A DNA stretch of 64,000 bases from positions 1 through 64,000 of the forward strand of contig NZ_AUBP01000012.1 of the NCBI RefSeq assembly GCF_000429305.1, in the 5' to 3' direction. Below the pieces are notes generated by a model. It was given only the letters and a program-made list of their open reading frames with translations. It was not told the DNA's origin and made no database searches. This DNA comes from Desulfovibrio inopinatus DSM 10711. Its GTDB lineage: Bacteria > Desulfobacterota > Desulfovibrionia > Desulfovibrionales > Desulfovibrionaceae. The translations under genes and the position numbers were made by a program. Below are positions 36,379 to 45,565 of this stretch, in pieces (positions within the stretch are counted from its first letter, which is position 1; each line of letters opens with the position of its first letter).

Positions 36379-37338
36379 ATGGATCAAACACAAGCCATAG
36401 TGAATGTAAACCGAACGGCCGGTTTCTTTGTCCTGCTCGTCGTTATTGTTCTTGTCGCGGCGCTTGCATTAGTAACAAAAGCCAAGCGACTCTTTGAAAA
36501 AGATTTCGATATTACAATCATCTTGCCTAAAGAAGGAACGTTCGGTGTCAGTCGTGACGACGAAGTCCACATTCTTCATCTTCAAGCAGGCTCCGTTACG
36601 ACTGTGGACATTACGGAAGATGGCGTCATCAAGGCCAATCTCTCCATTTCTCCGGAGTTTGCCCGGTTTGTCCGTCGCGACTCCGTGGCCGTCATTCGAC
36701 GTGGTTCGCTCTTGCTGGAAAAAGTAATCGTTGACATTACGCGAGGACAAGCTGCCCCTTTGCCCTCAACGGGAGCGCAAATCCCGTGTGTCGTTGAACC
36801 CGATCTCATGCAGACGGTACATGATACCGTTCGCCGGGTTGCTGCGCTTATTGCTGATATTGAAAAGGGAAAAGGATTACTTGGTAAAATAGTGGTGGAT
36901 GAAACAATGGCCGACGATGTCACAACGGCCCTTGGCCAAGTAGATGGCATTCTTGCCGCGGTCAAAGCCACCATTGAACAAACACAGGCCATTCTGAAAA
37001 CCACAGCCGCTTTTGGAGACTCTCTTCTCACCACAGCCGAAAAAACAAACACGATTGCCGCTGCAGTCCCCCCTGTGCTTGATGCGACTGGCCAAGCCCT
37101 CACGCAAGTAAAACGAACTCTTGAAGACATGCAGAAAACTCTCGCAACATTTCGCCATGTCGGTCAAAATGTACAGGATGATATTACATTGCTCCCCGCT
37201 CTCATGCTTCAGACGCAAAGTCTCCTTCTTGAATTGGAGAATCTTGTCCGCGGTATTGAAAACTCATGGTTTCTCAGAGACAATATCCCCAAGCCCACTC
37301 CGCCGACTCGTATTCCGGCACGTCGAGTTCAACCATGA
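36379..37338 (+). CDS. MCE-domain (MlaD-like) protein
   Basis: A 319-residue periplasmic protein anchored by one N-terminal helix (about 15-35). It carries an MCE domain (about 44-135: 'FGVSRDDEVHILHLQAGSV', 'FVRRDSVAVIRRGSLL'), which forms hexameric rings that bind lipids, and a long helical C-terminal part (about 140-305), longer than MlaD and closer to needle-forming MCE proteins. The TGA overlaps the next ATG by 4 bases. It should bridge the permease to the outer membrane. Confidence 0.87.
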   Translation: MDQTQAIVNVNRTAGFFVLLVVIVLVAALALVTKAKRLFEKDFDITIILPKEGTFGVSRDDEVHILHLQAGSVTTVDITEDGVIKANLSISPEFARFVRRDSVAVIRRGSLLLEKVIVDITRGQAAPLPSTGAQIPCVVEPDLMQTVHDTVRRVAALIADIEKGKGLLGKIVVDETMADDVTTALGQVDGILAAVKATIEQTQAILKTTAAFGDSLLTTAEKTNTIAAAVPPVLDATGQALTQVKRTLEDMQKTLATFRHVGQNVQDDITLLPALMLQTQSLLLELENLVRGIENSWFLRDNIPKPTPPTRIPARRVQP

Positions 37339-38285
37339 GCACACAGCAATTGTACACCCCACCGTTTTTTCACGCCCCGCGACACACAACACTTGTGTAC
37401 TGGCTCGTATTCGTCTGTGTTGCCTTGACACTCTCGGCAACGGGGTGTTCACTATTGCTTTCCTCACCACAAGAGAATGAAAACACTGAAGACCGGCTCT
37501 ATGCCCAGTCCATGTTACTGGGGATGAAATCCTGGCAAGCAGGGCAGATCAAAGCTGCGCAACAAATGTACAACCAAGCTTTGACACGGGCTCGAACCAT
37601 GGATTCGACAAGTAAAATAGCCGATTCTGCGTACAATCTGGCTGCGTGTCACATTGTATTGCATGACTGGGATGCAGCGTTACCACTTCTGGATGAGGCC
37701 ATTTTGACGGGTGATCGTCCCGCCGACAGTCTTCTTCTCAAGACCCGAACCCTGCGTTACACCGGCCAAACGGAAGAGGCTCGCGATACGGCACATCAAG
37801 CTCTTAACGCTGCTCTTGCAACCGGACACGATGAAATCGCCACTGAAGCACGACTTCAGCTTGGTCTCCTTGACTGTGAAGCCGGTCAAAGCAAAGAAGC
37901 TCGGCAATGGCTTGTTGCGGCCGGACACGGCATGCAGAAAGAAACGACTATTCCGTCAGCCAAACAATTAGCCGGATGTTTGGCAAACCTGGACAATGCC
38001 CCGGCAACAGCCGCTCTCTATTTTGATGAGGAGACCACGTTGTTGCGCGATCAAAATGTCTATTCGGGACTTCCAGCCTCTCTTGCTCGTGCGGGGAAGG
38101 CGTATGCCAAGGCCGGAAACCATCAGGCAGCTCTTGATCGATTTTATCGAGCAGCCCGCACCGCCTCGGCCAATCAATTGCCCCAAGAAACGACTCAATA
38201 TGCCACGCTGGGATTGGAACAAGCGAGGCTCATCGAGCGAACCGATTATATCTCGCTTCTTCAATCATTTCTCCATGCAGACTAG
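37335..38285 (+). CDS. TPR-repeat lipoprotein
   Basis: A 316-residue protein with a lipoprotein signal whose lipobox is 'SATGC' (Cys near residue 38), then tetratricopeptide-like helical repeats: 'SMLLGMKSWQAGQIKAAQQM', 'SAYNLAACHIVLHDWDAALP', 'AGKAYAKAGNHQAALDRFYR'. The ATG at 37335 overlaps the MCE stop (ATGA), giving tight translational coupling. In Mla systems the outer-membrane partner is often a lipoprotein (MlaA) or an ABC-type auxiliary lipoprotein; this one has a different fold and may be a scaffold. Confidence 0.82.
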   Translation: MSTQQLYTPPFFHAPRHTTLVYWLVFVCVALTLSATGCSLLLSSPQENENTEDRLYAQSMLLGMKSWQAGQIKAAQQMYNQALTRARTMDSTSKIADSAYNLAACHIVLHDWDAALPLLDEAILTGDRPADSLLLKTRTLRYTGQTEEARDTAHQALNAALATGHDEIATEARLQLGLLDCEAGQSKEARQWLVAAGHGMQKETTIPSAKQLAGCLANLDNAPATAALYFDEETTLLRDQNVYSGLPASLARAGKAYAKAGNHQAALDRFYRAARTASANQLPQETTQYATLGLEQARLIERTDYISLLQSFLHAD

Positions 38286-38324
38286 AAGCGCTCTCACTCA
38301 ACCTCGGATACCCTCGGAGAAACC

Positions 38325-38342
38325 ATGACGAGCACACCATGA
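38325..38342 (+). other. five-codon minigene overlapping the next start
   Basis: GGAG is followed 5 bases later by ATG ACG AGC ACA CCA TGA, and the TGA overlaps the ATG of the MerR-like gene. The ribosome binding site therefore serves the minigene, and the regulator may be translated by re-initiation. Confidence 0.35.
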
Positions 38343-38929
38343 TAGATTTAATAACCATGTCGGAAATGGCCAGACAAGCCAATGTTCCAGAGACTTCAGC
38401 ACGACGCTATGTCGAACAATTCAATGAATTTTTCATCATACAAAAAGCCGGAGCGCGAAAGCTTTTTGCATCATCCGGAGTTCCGCTCCTCCGATCTATA
38501 GCTGAAGCGTTCAAACGCGGAAAAGATCGAGATGATATCGCACAGCTCCTTCATAAAGCTGAAGCAACAACCATAGATGCGGCGCCTCAATACAGCATGC
38601 CCGACATGGCGACATCAACTATAGCACCGTCCCCACTGGCGGAATCACTTGCACAATCTTTGGCAGTATTACCGAAACTCCTTGAACAAAAAAACGATAT
38701 TGATAATCTTCAGACTCATTTAACACAAATCCGCCAAGCATTACATGAGGAACAGACGCTTCGAAAGACTCTGGAAAAAGAACTGCACGCATTACGAGAA
38801 CGCGTGATACAGTTGGAAGCCCACATGGAGACACTTCTCCCAGAGGAGCAGAAGCATATTACAACGGCACAACCGCAAACGATTGATGACAGGCACCAAG
38901 TGTTCGAAAAATTTTCGCTGGAACTGTAA
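38339..38929 (+). CDS. MerR-like regulator with coiled-coil tail
   Basis: A 196-residue protein. Residues 1-70 form a MerR-type winged helix ('MSEMARQANVPETSARRYVE', then 'GARKLFASSGVPLLRSIAEA'). After a linker, residues 120-180 are a long coiled coil. Ligand Cys residues of metal-sensing MerR proteins are missing. It lies inside the sensor-Mla operon and may control it. The start at 38339 has no independent ribosome binding site; an ATG at 38357 is also possible. Confidence 0.75.
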   Translation: MIDLITMSEMARQANVPETSARRYVEQFNEFFIIQKAGARKLFASSGVPLLRSIAEAFKRGKDRDDIAQLLHKAEATTIDAAPQYSMPDMATSTIAPSPLAESLAQSLAVLPKLLEQKNDIDNLQTHLTQIRQALHEEQTLRKTLEKELHALRERVIQLEAHMETLLPEEQKHITTAQPQTIDDRHQVFEKFSLEL

Positions 38930-38949
38930 CCCCTTGAAATGAGTACGCC

Positions 38950-41900
38950 ATGCCTATTCCATCCTGGCCCGATACTCCACGATTAACTCGAACGTATATT
39001 ACAGCGCTCTGTCTCACCGGACTGTTGGCTACTTTCGTCTTTTTTGCCGGTTTGACCATTGTCCGTATCAATAGGGCCGCATCCGAGATCATTAACCTCA
39101 GCGGACGACAACGCATGCTGACACAGCGTATTCACGCCTATGGTCTTCGCATGCTCGACGGTGACCGAGAACAACGCATCCAAGCTGAACAACAATTGAC
39201 TGATGCAGCGGACAAGATCATGTCCACGCATCGCTTACTCATGACAACTCCAAAAGCAGAGATGCTTTTCTTGTTGCAAGACCAATCGAACACAGAACTT
39301 TATACATCGGCTCCTGACTATATTGATACAAAGATAAAGCAGCTTCTTGAACTTGTTCATGCCATCAGCTTGGTTTCCCCCATAGATACTCCCGCCCAGC
39401 AATCTCTCCGCAAACGACTTGAGGCACAGACCGAAACGCTACTGCCCGTATTGGATAATATTGTTTACATATACGAGCAATCCTCCAAGCATATTACGAT
39501 ACTGACCGAAAGACTCAACATCATTGCGTTAGCAACCATCCTCTTGTTACTTGCCGGAGAAGGTTTTTTCCTCTTTCGGCCTATGGTCAACAACATCGCG
39601 GCGTTCAGAGAAGAAATCCTGTCCCAAGCTGGAGAGCTTCAAAAGAGAACCCAAGAACTTGAAGTGTCGCATTCCCGACTTTCTACGGAAATTGAGCTCC
39701 GAAAACATTCGGAGCAAGACCAACGGCAAAACAATGCTTATTTGGTGAGCGTGCTGAACGCATCCACAAAAGTGGCCATCATTACAACAGATATGGACGG
39801 CATCATACAAGTGTTCAACCGAGGTGCCGAAGCGATTTTAGGATATTCGGCCCAAGAGATGGTCGGCCAAAAGACACCGCAAGTCTTTCACGATCCAACC
39901 GAAGTCATGGAACACAGTCATATATTAACAACCGAAACAGGACACATCACCAACGGTTTCGATGTGTTTGTTGCAAAAGCCCGACAAGGCGGACATGAAA
40001 CCAAAGAATGGACGTATATCACAAAAACCGGAGGCCGCCGCACGGTGAGTCTGACGGTGACGGGAATCCGTAACACCTACAATGAGATAATCGGCTATCT
40101 CGGTATGGCAATTGATATCTCAGACAAGATACAAATTGAAAAATCCCTTCGCCATTCCGAGCATTTATTTCGCATGTTTGTGGAATATACCCCCGCAGCT
40201 GTAGCCATGTTTGACACCAACATCTGTTATCTCGCGGCCAGTCAACGTTGGTACATCGACTATGGTTTAGAAGGAGAAGATATTCTCGGCAAAAGCCATT
40301 ACGAAATTTTCCCTGAAATTCCAACACGATGGAAGCGGATCCATCAACGCGTTCTCGGAGGGGAGCCACTCAGAGCCAATGAAGACAGTTTTGAGCGACT
40401 TGATGGCAGTTTAGAATGGTTGCGGTGGGATGTACGACCATGGCGAGATGAAGACGGACAAATCGGTGGGATCATTATGTTTACAGAGGTCATCACCGAA
40501 CGCAAACGCATGCAAAACGAGTTGAAACGCGCCAAAGAAGAAGCAGAGCGCGCCAATGCGGCGAAAAGCCAATTTCTTGCCCACATGAGCCATGAAATCC
40601 GCACCCCTTTGAATGCCATTCTTGGACTCAGCCATCTCGCCAGTGCAGCCACTGCAGACGCAAATCAACATGATTATCTCAAAAAAATCGAGTCTGCCGG
40701 ATCCAACCTTCTCCAAATCATTAACGATGTTCTTGATTTCTCCCGTATAGAAACAGACTCTTTGCATCTTGATATCATTGATTTTAATCTTGATGAGATA
40801 CTAACGGGCATTCAGCAACGCTTCGGAACTACAGCCCAAGCCAAGGGATTAAATTTTATTATCGACGTCGGGAATAACATCCCGAATCGTTTACGCGGAG
40901 ATCGATCACGCCTTTTTCAAATACTGTCAAACATCATAGACAACGCCATCAAATTTACTGCCAAAGGAGAAGTCCACATCAATGTACAACTGGAGGAACA
41001 GCGAAAAGAATCCATCAGGCTCCGTTTCAGCATCACAGACACAGGAATTGGGTTCGATGCCAAAACTCTGGAGAGTCTCTTCTCGCCGTTTGTCCAGGCT
41101 GACGCATCGTTCACACGGACCTATGGCGGTGTTGGGCTTGGACTTCCCCTCAGTCGTGACCTAGCCCGGATGATGAATGGGGACATTCATGCCGTTTCGA
41201 CACAGGAAGCAGGGAGCGCATTCACGGTTGTCGTCACGTTGGAAGTCGCACAACAAGGAGAAGACCAGCATCAGAATATCAGCCAAGACCAATTGGACGC
41301 TATTATTGGAGCACGAGTCCTTCTTGTAGAAGACAACGCCATCAACCTCCAGATTGCCAAAGAACTCTTGTCTCGCACTGGACTTCTTGTCGATACAGCA
41401 TCGAATGGAGAAGAAGCGGTTTCTGCTACGCAAAACAAGGCGTACGACCTTGTACTTATGGACATCCAAATGCCAATCATGGATGGCCTCGAAGCGACAC
41501 GAGCCATCAGAGCAATACCGGAAAGACGAGAGCTCCCCATTGTCGCCATGACCGCCCATAATTTGAAACACGACCAAGAACAAAGCCGCGAAGCCGGAAT
41601 GAATGGTCATTTAGCCAAACCCATAGACCGCAACGCATTGGAAAAGATTCTTATTCAGTTTATTGCACCGGGTCAGCGTCTTATTCCGCCAGGATTTGTC
41701 AGACAATCGAAAGAGCAGCAGGCAGAAACGCCGGTTTCACAGATGAGCCTGCCACTTCCCAACTTAGATATCGAAGGAGCCTTGAATCGAACCGGTAATA
41801 ACACCGAGCTCTACGCCAAGTTGCTCACGGAATTCTCCCGGCAATTCGATACCGCGACAACGAAACTCCGTGCCTACATTACAATAGGTGACGACAAGAA

Positions 41901-42393
41901 CTTAAGCCACGCAACCGCCTTGGCCCATAGTCTCAAAGGAGTGGCCGGCAATCTCGGCATCAAAGACGTTCACCGCGATGCTGCAGATTTGGAACGAACT
42001 CTCAACGAAAACAATCTTGTCGGGGCGGAAAACGCGATAGTCCGTTTAGAGTCCAGCATTCCACAGGCGTGTGATGACATTGCAACATACCTGACCAACA
42101 TGCCCTCCAAAGCCGAACCGTCGTCGTCTTCCCCCTTGGACATCCAAACAATCAGTGCACTACTGGGTCAACTTCATAGAGAGTTGGAAGAAAATCGTCT
42201 TGATGCCGTCGATACGGTCTCAGAACTCAAAGCGCGTCTTGGTCGCCCTGAGCTTGAAAACAATCTCGACCTTTTGGAACAAGCAGTAGACAATTTTGAT
42301 TTCCAACTGGCTTCGACACATCTGTCAGACCTTGGCAAAGCACTTGATGTATGCTTGACTATCCAAAATATCTGCGGAGAGAAATCGACCTGA
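38950..42393 (+). CDS. hybrid sensor histidine kinase with receiver and HPt
   Basis: An 1147-residue membrane kinase. Two helices (about 18-38 and 195-215) flank a PilJ/NarX-type sensor region containing 'SGRQRMLTQRIHAY'. Two PAS domains (about 265-395 and 400-520) lead to HisKA with His548 ('HMSHEIRTPLNAI'), HATPase ('NAIKFTAKG', 'GGVGLGLPLS'), a receiver domain with Asp838 ('LVLMDIQMPIMDG'), and an HPt domain with His993 ('AHSLKGVAGN'). A ~75-residue helical tail (about 1066-1140) resembles the tail of the sensor at 30283. It contains a full phosphorelay in one chain and ends the operon; its likely target is the receiver at 33675. Confidence 0.9.
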   Translation: MPIPSWPDTPRLTRTYITALCLTGLLATFVFFAGLTIVRINRAASEIINLSGRQRMLTQRIHAYGLRMLDGDREQRIQAEQQLTDAADKIMSTHRLLMTTPKAEMLFLLQDQSNTELYTSAPDYIDTKIKQLLELVHAISLVSPIDTPAQQSLRKRLEAQTETLLPVLDNIVYIYEQSSKHITILTERLNIIALATILLLLAGEGFFLFRPMVNNIAAFREEILSQAGELQKRTQELEVSHSRLSTEIELRKHSEQDQRQNNAYLVSVLNASTKVAIITTDMDGIIQVFNRGAEAILGYSAQEMVGQKTPQVFHDPTEVMEHSHILTTETGHITNGFDVFVAKARQGGHETKEWTYITKTGGRRTVSLTVTGIRNTYNEIIGYLGMAIDISDKIQIEKSLRHSEHLFRMFVEYTPAAVAMFDTNICYLAASQRWYIDYGLEGEDILGKSHYEIFPEIPTRWKRIHQRVLGGEPLRANEDSFERLDGSLEWLRWDVRPWRDEDGQIGGIIMFTEVITERKRMQNELKRAKEEAERANAAKSQFLAHMSHEIRTPLNAILGLSHLASAATADANQHDYLKKIESAGSNLLQIINDVLDFSRIETDSLHLDIIDFNLDEILTGIQQRFGTTAQAKGLNFIIDVGNNIPNRLRGDRSRLFQILSNIIDNAIKFTAKGEVHINVQLEEQRKESIRLRFSITDTGIGFDAKTLESLFSPFVQADASFTRTYGGVGLGLPLSRDLARMMNGDIHAVSTQEAGSAFTVVVTLEVAQQGEDQHQNISQDQLDAIIGARVLLVEDNAINLQIAKELLSRTGLLVDTASNGEEAVSATQNKAYDLVLMDIQMPIMDGLEATRAIRAIPERRELPIVAMTAHNLKHDQEQSREAGMNGHLAKPIDRNALEKILIQFIAPGQRLIPPGFVRQSKEQQAETPVSQMSLPLPNLDIEGALNRTGNNTELYAKLLTEFSRQFDTATTKLRAYITIGDDKNLSHATALAHSLKGVAGNLGIKDVHRDAADLERTLNENNLVGAENAIVRLESSIPQACDDIATYLTNMPSKAEPSSSSPLDIQTISALLGQLHRELEENRLDAVDTVSELKARLGRPELENNLDLLEQAVDNFDFQLASTHLSDLGKALDVCLTIQNICGEKST

Positions 42394-42447
42394 GAATGCT
42401 GTGATACGGCACTATCGCTGTGTTATTCATTGCAAGTCGAATCGAGT

Positions 42448-44664
42448 CTAGCCTGTATATTTCATCACGACGACGGTCACATCATCCTCTTTGGCCAATG
42501 CTCCGCCAAACGATTCAATATCATCAAGGACTGCGTCGATGATTTCCTGTGTTGACCGTTTAGCGTTGTCGCGCAAGCAGGCTTTGAGACGATCTCGACC
42601 ATACATTGCGTTGTCTTCATCCATTGTTTCGGTAATTCCATCGGTTCCGAGCAATAAGATCATCCCTGGTGTCAAGGATTGATGTGAAACCGAATACTTC
42701 ATATCGGGCATAGCCCCAAGCGATGTTCCTTTTCCCGACAATTCCATGACCGTACACGTTTCCGGATCATAAAGCAGCCCCGGTTCGTGTCCGGCTCGAA
42801 CAAATTCAATCTCGGCGCTCCCCGAATGCACAAGGCACGCAAAAAGCGTCAAAAAATGTCCTGTGCCAAACGTGTCATGCGATACCGCATTATTGACATC
42901 GCTCATAATCTTGTCCAAATCCCCGCCCAAACCAACTCGTGATCGTAAGAAAGCCCGAGCCGAAGCCATGAACAACGCTGCAGGTACACCATGCCCGGAA
43001 ACATCGCCAACGGCCACGAGAACTCCCGACGCCGATTCTTCACCAAGTGGGATGTAGTCGAAAAAATCACCACCGGTCTCATCGCAATACACACACTGTC
43101 CTCGAATTTCAAAACCGTCGGTATGTGGAGGAGCATGGGGCAACAGATGGGTTTGGATATCCATAGCCAGTCCCAAAGCTTCTTTCATACGGATACGCTC
43201 GGCCAATTCGGGAATCATGTTATCGAAAGCTCGGCCAAGTTCACCGATTTCGTCATTGGAACGGACATGAGCCCGTGCCGTAAAGTCTCCTCGTGCCAAG
43301 GCACGGGAGGCTCTTACCACTCGACCAAGATCAGCTGTAATTTTTCGTGACCCTAAAATCGCCGTGACCAAAATAGCAGCCAGCACGACCACAAGAAGCA
43401 AGGATGTTCGCGTAATGAGTGTCTCTACACTGTTGATCACAGCTGCTTTGGCCGATTCAGCCTCCGCTGTCACATCGGACAGCGGAATCATGAGCAAGAG
43501 CGCAACATTGTCCGTCCGTTCCAGCACCCCATAGGCAACAAGTTCTTTCTTGCCGTTAAATTCGACAAGACGGACTCCTGAACGACCGTGCTGAACGTCT
43601 TCAAGCATAACGGAAATAGAAGCTTCCGGTCCGGCGTCGAACCACGAAATTTCAGGTATCCCTCTCCAATGATGCACCTGTCTTTCGGAGCCTTGTTCAC
43701 GAGCTAAAATGCGTAAGCCTTGTTTGCCGGAAGTCTCATTTTTATCCGGCTTGACGAGAAAGGACTCAGCTTCGCTTGACAGCATTTGAACATGTTCAGA
43801 TTTCCGCATGACCGTTCCGACCGGAACAATAAGCCCAATCCCACCAATAACTTCTCGCTCTTTATTGTGCAGAGCCATGAATACTCCCATGGCAGACCGA
43901 CGGGTAAACGGATCAACCATTGGAATCTTCCATACCAAATCCCGACCAGCACGTCTCAATTCATTCATGGAGACAAGATGACGAGGGTCAAGATGACGAG
44001 GAAGCACTGTGGCAGTTGCCGGATATACGGACAGTACTCCGGAGTTCAGCCAAATGACTTGCCATGTGTCTGGTTCATTTTCACTATCCGCAAGCTCCAT
44101 GGTATATTCAACCATACGCGTCAGTCGACGTGCCTGGTCGCGAGCGTCATCCGTTTCCGAATAAAAGTGAAACGCTTGGGTTTTCATTGACACTTTTTGA
44201 GGAAAGCAACTTTGCCCCATCGCCAGACAAAGCCAAGTAGATGATTCCGCTCCGGGGGGAGAGGGTACATCAGCGGCACTCTCTTTCATGCTTCTCATGT
44301 TGCTCATGTTCCCCATGCTGTTACCCCAACCTTGGCCACGCCCCATCATCATTCCCATACCCTGTGGTACGATATAGAGATCTGTGTCCTCAGGAGCTGG
44401 ACTTGATAAAGAACGCTCAGCACTGGCTGATTGCGTGCGTAGCGTCATTTCCATGAGTTCATGCTCAAGACCGAGCATGCGAGCATGGTCTTCAATCATT
44501 CTTTCCAGTTCCTGGCTTGTACGATGCACAAGTAAATTTGCCGACTGGGTTGCCAAGTCTTCTCCCAAGTCCTCCATTGAGGCTTGCCCATGCACCCGCA
44601 TAATGATCATAGGGAGGATCGAAATACACAGTAAAGCGGCAAGAAATTTCCAGCGAATAGACAT
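42448..44664 (-). CDS. membrane sensor PP2C/SpoIIE-type phosphatase
   Basis: A 738-residue inner-membrane protein: helix near 5-25, a large periplasmic Cache-like sensor, helix near 415-437, HAMP (about 437-490), and a PP2C-type SpoIIE/RsbU phosphatase domain (about 510-736) with 'GGDFFDYI', 'VGDVSGHGVPAA' and 'LGTDGITETMD', containing the metal-binding Asp residues. Such proteins dephosphorylate anti-sigma antagonists. Residues 105-130 are an unusual Met/Gly-rich stretch ('QGMGMMMGRGQGWGNSMGN') that may bind copper or another soft metal. No partner anti-sigma factor lies nearby. Confidence 0.88.
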   Translation of the reverse strand: MSIRWKFLAALLCISILPMIIMRVHGQASMEDLGEDLATQSANLLVHRTSQELERMIEDHARMLGLEHELMEMTLRTQSASAERSLSSPAPEDTDLYIVPQGMGMMMGRGQGWGNSMGNMSNMRSMKESAADVPSPPGAESSTWLCLAMGQSCFPQKVSMKTQAFHFYSETDDARDQARRLTRMVEYTMELADSENEPDTWQVIWLNSGVLSVYPATATVLPRHLDPRHLVSMNELRRAGRDLVWKIPMVDPFTRRSAMGVFMALHNKEREVIGGIGLIVPVGTVMRKSEHVQMLSSEAESFLVKPDKNETSGKQGLRILAREQGSERQVHHWRGIPEISWFDAGPEASISVMLEDVQHGRSGVRLVEFNGKKELVAYGVLERTDNVALLLMIPLSDVTAEAESAKAAVINSVETLITRTSLLLVVVLAAILVTAILGSRKITADLGRVVRASRALARGDFTARAHVRSNDEIGELGRAFDNMIPELAERIRMKEALGLAMDIQTHLLPHAPPHTDGFEIRGQCVYCDETGGDFFDYIPLGEESASGVLVAVGDVSGHGVPAALFMASARAFLRSRVGLGGDLDKIMSDVNNAVSHDTFGTGHFLTLFACLVHSGSAEIEFVRAGHEPGLLYDPETCTVMELSGKGTSLGAMPDMKYSVSHQSLTPGMILLLGTDGITETMDEDNAMYGRDRLKACLRDNAKRSTQEIIDAVLDDIESFGGALAKEDDVTVVVMKYTG

Positions 44665-45060
44665 GAGGCATCCTCTGACACGGTTGGAAGGATATAAAAT
44701 TCGAAGGCATTGTTACGGATTTAAGCAGGTTAAACAATAAGATATTCCTGGCAGTGGTGCAACGGGTCATACAATGCTCATCACAAAGAATAATATGCAG
44801 TCCTATTCAAATATCGTTTGTCACGAAATGTTTCTCAGGCAAATAATTTACAATTTGATATATCCATTTTTCTCTTGTTCCCTGCCTTTCTTCCTCACCA
44901 AACCTATACCTTCAATATCACACCATTTTCCAATAGAAATGGAATACACTCGGGAAAATCACCCGATTCAACGGTATAAATTCCCACCGAGCACAATATT
45001 TCTCCCCCGATGGTTTACCCTGTTTCCCCTTGACAAGGTGTTGCAATTGGGTGAGGGAGA
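44665..45060. other. divergent control region before the dcw cluster
   Basis: About 400 bases between the phosphatase gene and mraZ with no credible gene; the open frame at 44774-45154 lacks a start site and overlaps mraZ. TTGACA at 45032-45037 could be a -35 box for mraZ, but no convincing -10 follows at 16-18 bases. TATAAA occurs near 44973 without a matching -35. Confidence 0.5.
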
Positions 45061-45100
45061 GTGGGAAAGAGTGGGAAAAAGTGGTGAACAGTGTGAGAAT
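45061..45100 (+). promoter_or_regulatory. MraZ operator: four 10-bp direct repeats
   Basis: GTGGGAAAGA, GTGGGAAAAA, GTGGTGAACA and GTGTGAGAAT follow each other with an exact 10-base period, ending 5 bases before the mraZ start. MraZ is known to bind TGGGA-N5 repeats upstream of its own gene, so autoregulation of the whole dcw operon is expected. Confidence 0.88.
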
Positions 45101-45105
45101 AAGAT

Positions 45106-45561
45106 ATGTTTCGAGGGCACTCGTACAGAAACCTCGATGCCAAAGGGCGTCTGATGCTTCCTCCCGAGTTTCGGGAGACAGTGTTTGAGCATTCGCCCGA
45201 AGGAAAACTCATGCTGACCAATTTCGATGGTGCCGTCGCCGGATATCCCATGCCAGAATGGCAACGAATCGAAGAAAGCTTCGAACGTATCAATATTTTG
45301 AATGCCAAGGTGCGCAACCTGCAACGTTTTATCATCTCGGGTGCCGTCGAAATCACATTGGATAAGCAGGGACGAATACTTATTCCGCCGCATCTTCGCA
45401 ATTACGCAAAACTTGAAAAGGACGTGGTCCTGGCCGGAGTAATCCAGAAGTTCGAAATTTGGGACATGACGCGGTTCGAAGAACGCCGCCGTCTGACCGA
45501 AGAAAATTTCGATGACGATATGGCCTCTTTGGCTGACGAAGGATTCGAACTCAGGCTGTAG
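45106..45561 (+). CDS. mraZ: transcriptional regulator MraZ
   Basis: A DNA-binding regulator of the dcw cluster, 151 residues, made of two AbrB-like repeats each with the DXXXR motif: 'NLDAKGRLMLP' near residue 9 and 'TLDKQGRILIPP' near residue 84. It forms ring oligomers that bind the repeats just upstream. The ATG at 45106 has only a weak GAG-type ribosome binding site, placed inside the last operator repeat. Confidence 0.96.
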   Translation: MFRGHSYRNLDAKGRLMLPPEFRETVFEHSPEGKLMLTNFDGAVAGYPMPEWQRIEESFERINILNAKVRNLQRFIISGAVEITLDKQGRILIPPHLRNYAKLEKDVVLAGVIQKFEIWDMTRFEERRRLTEENFDDDMASLADEGFELRL

Positions 45562-45565
45562 TGAC

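Noticed and set aside
44774-45154. 126-codon frame upstream of mraZ
   Set aside because: It runs through the MraZ operator and into mraZ in another frame, with no plausible start.
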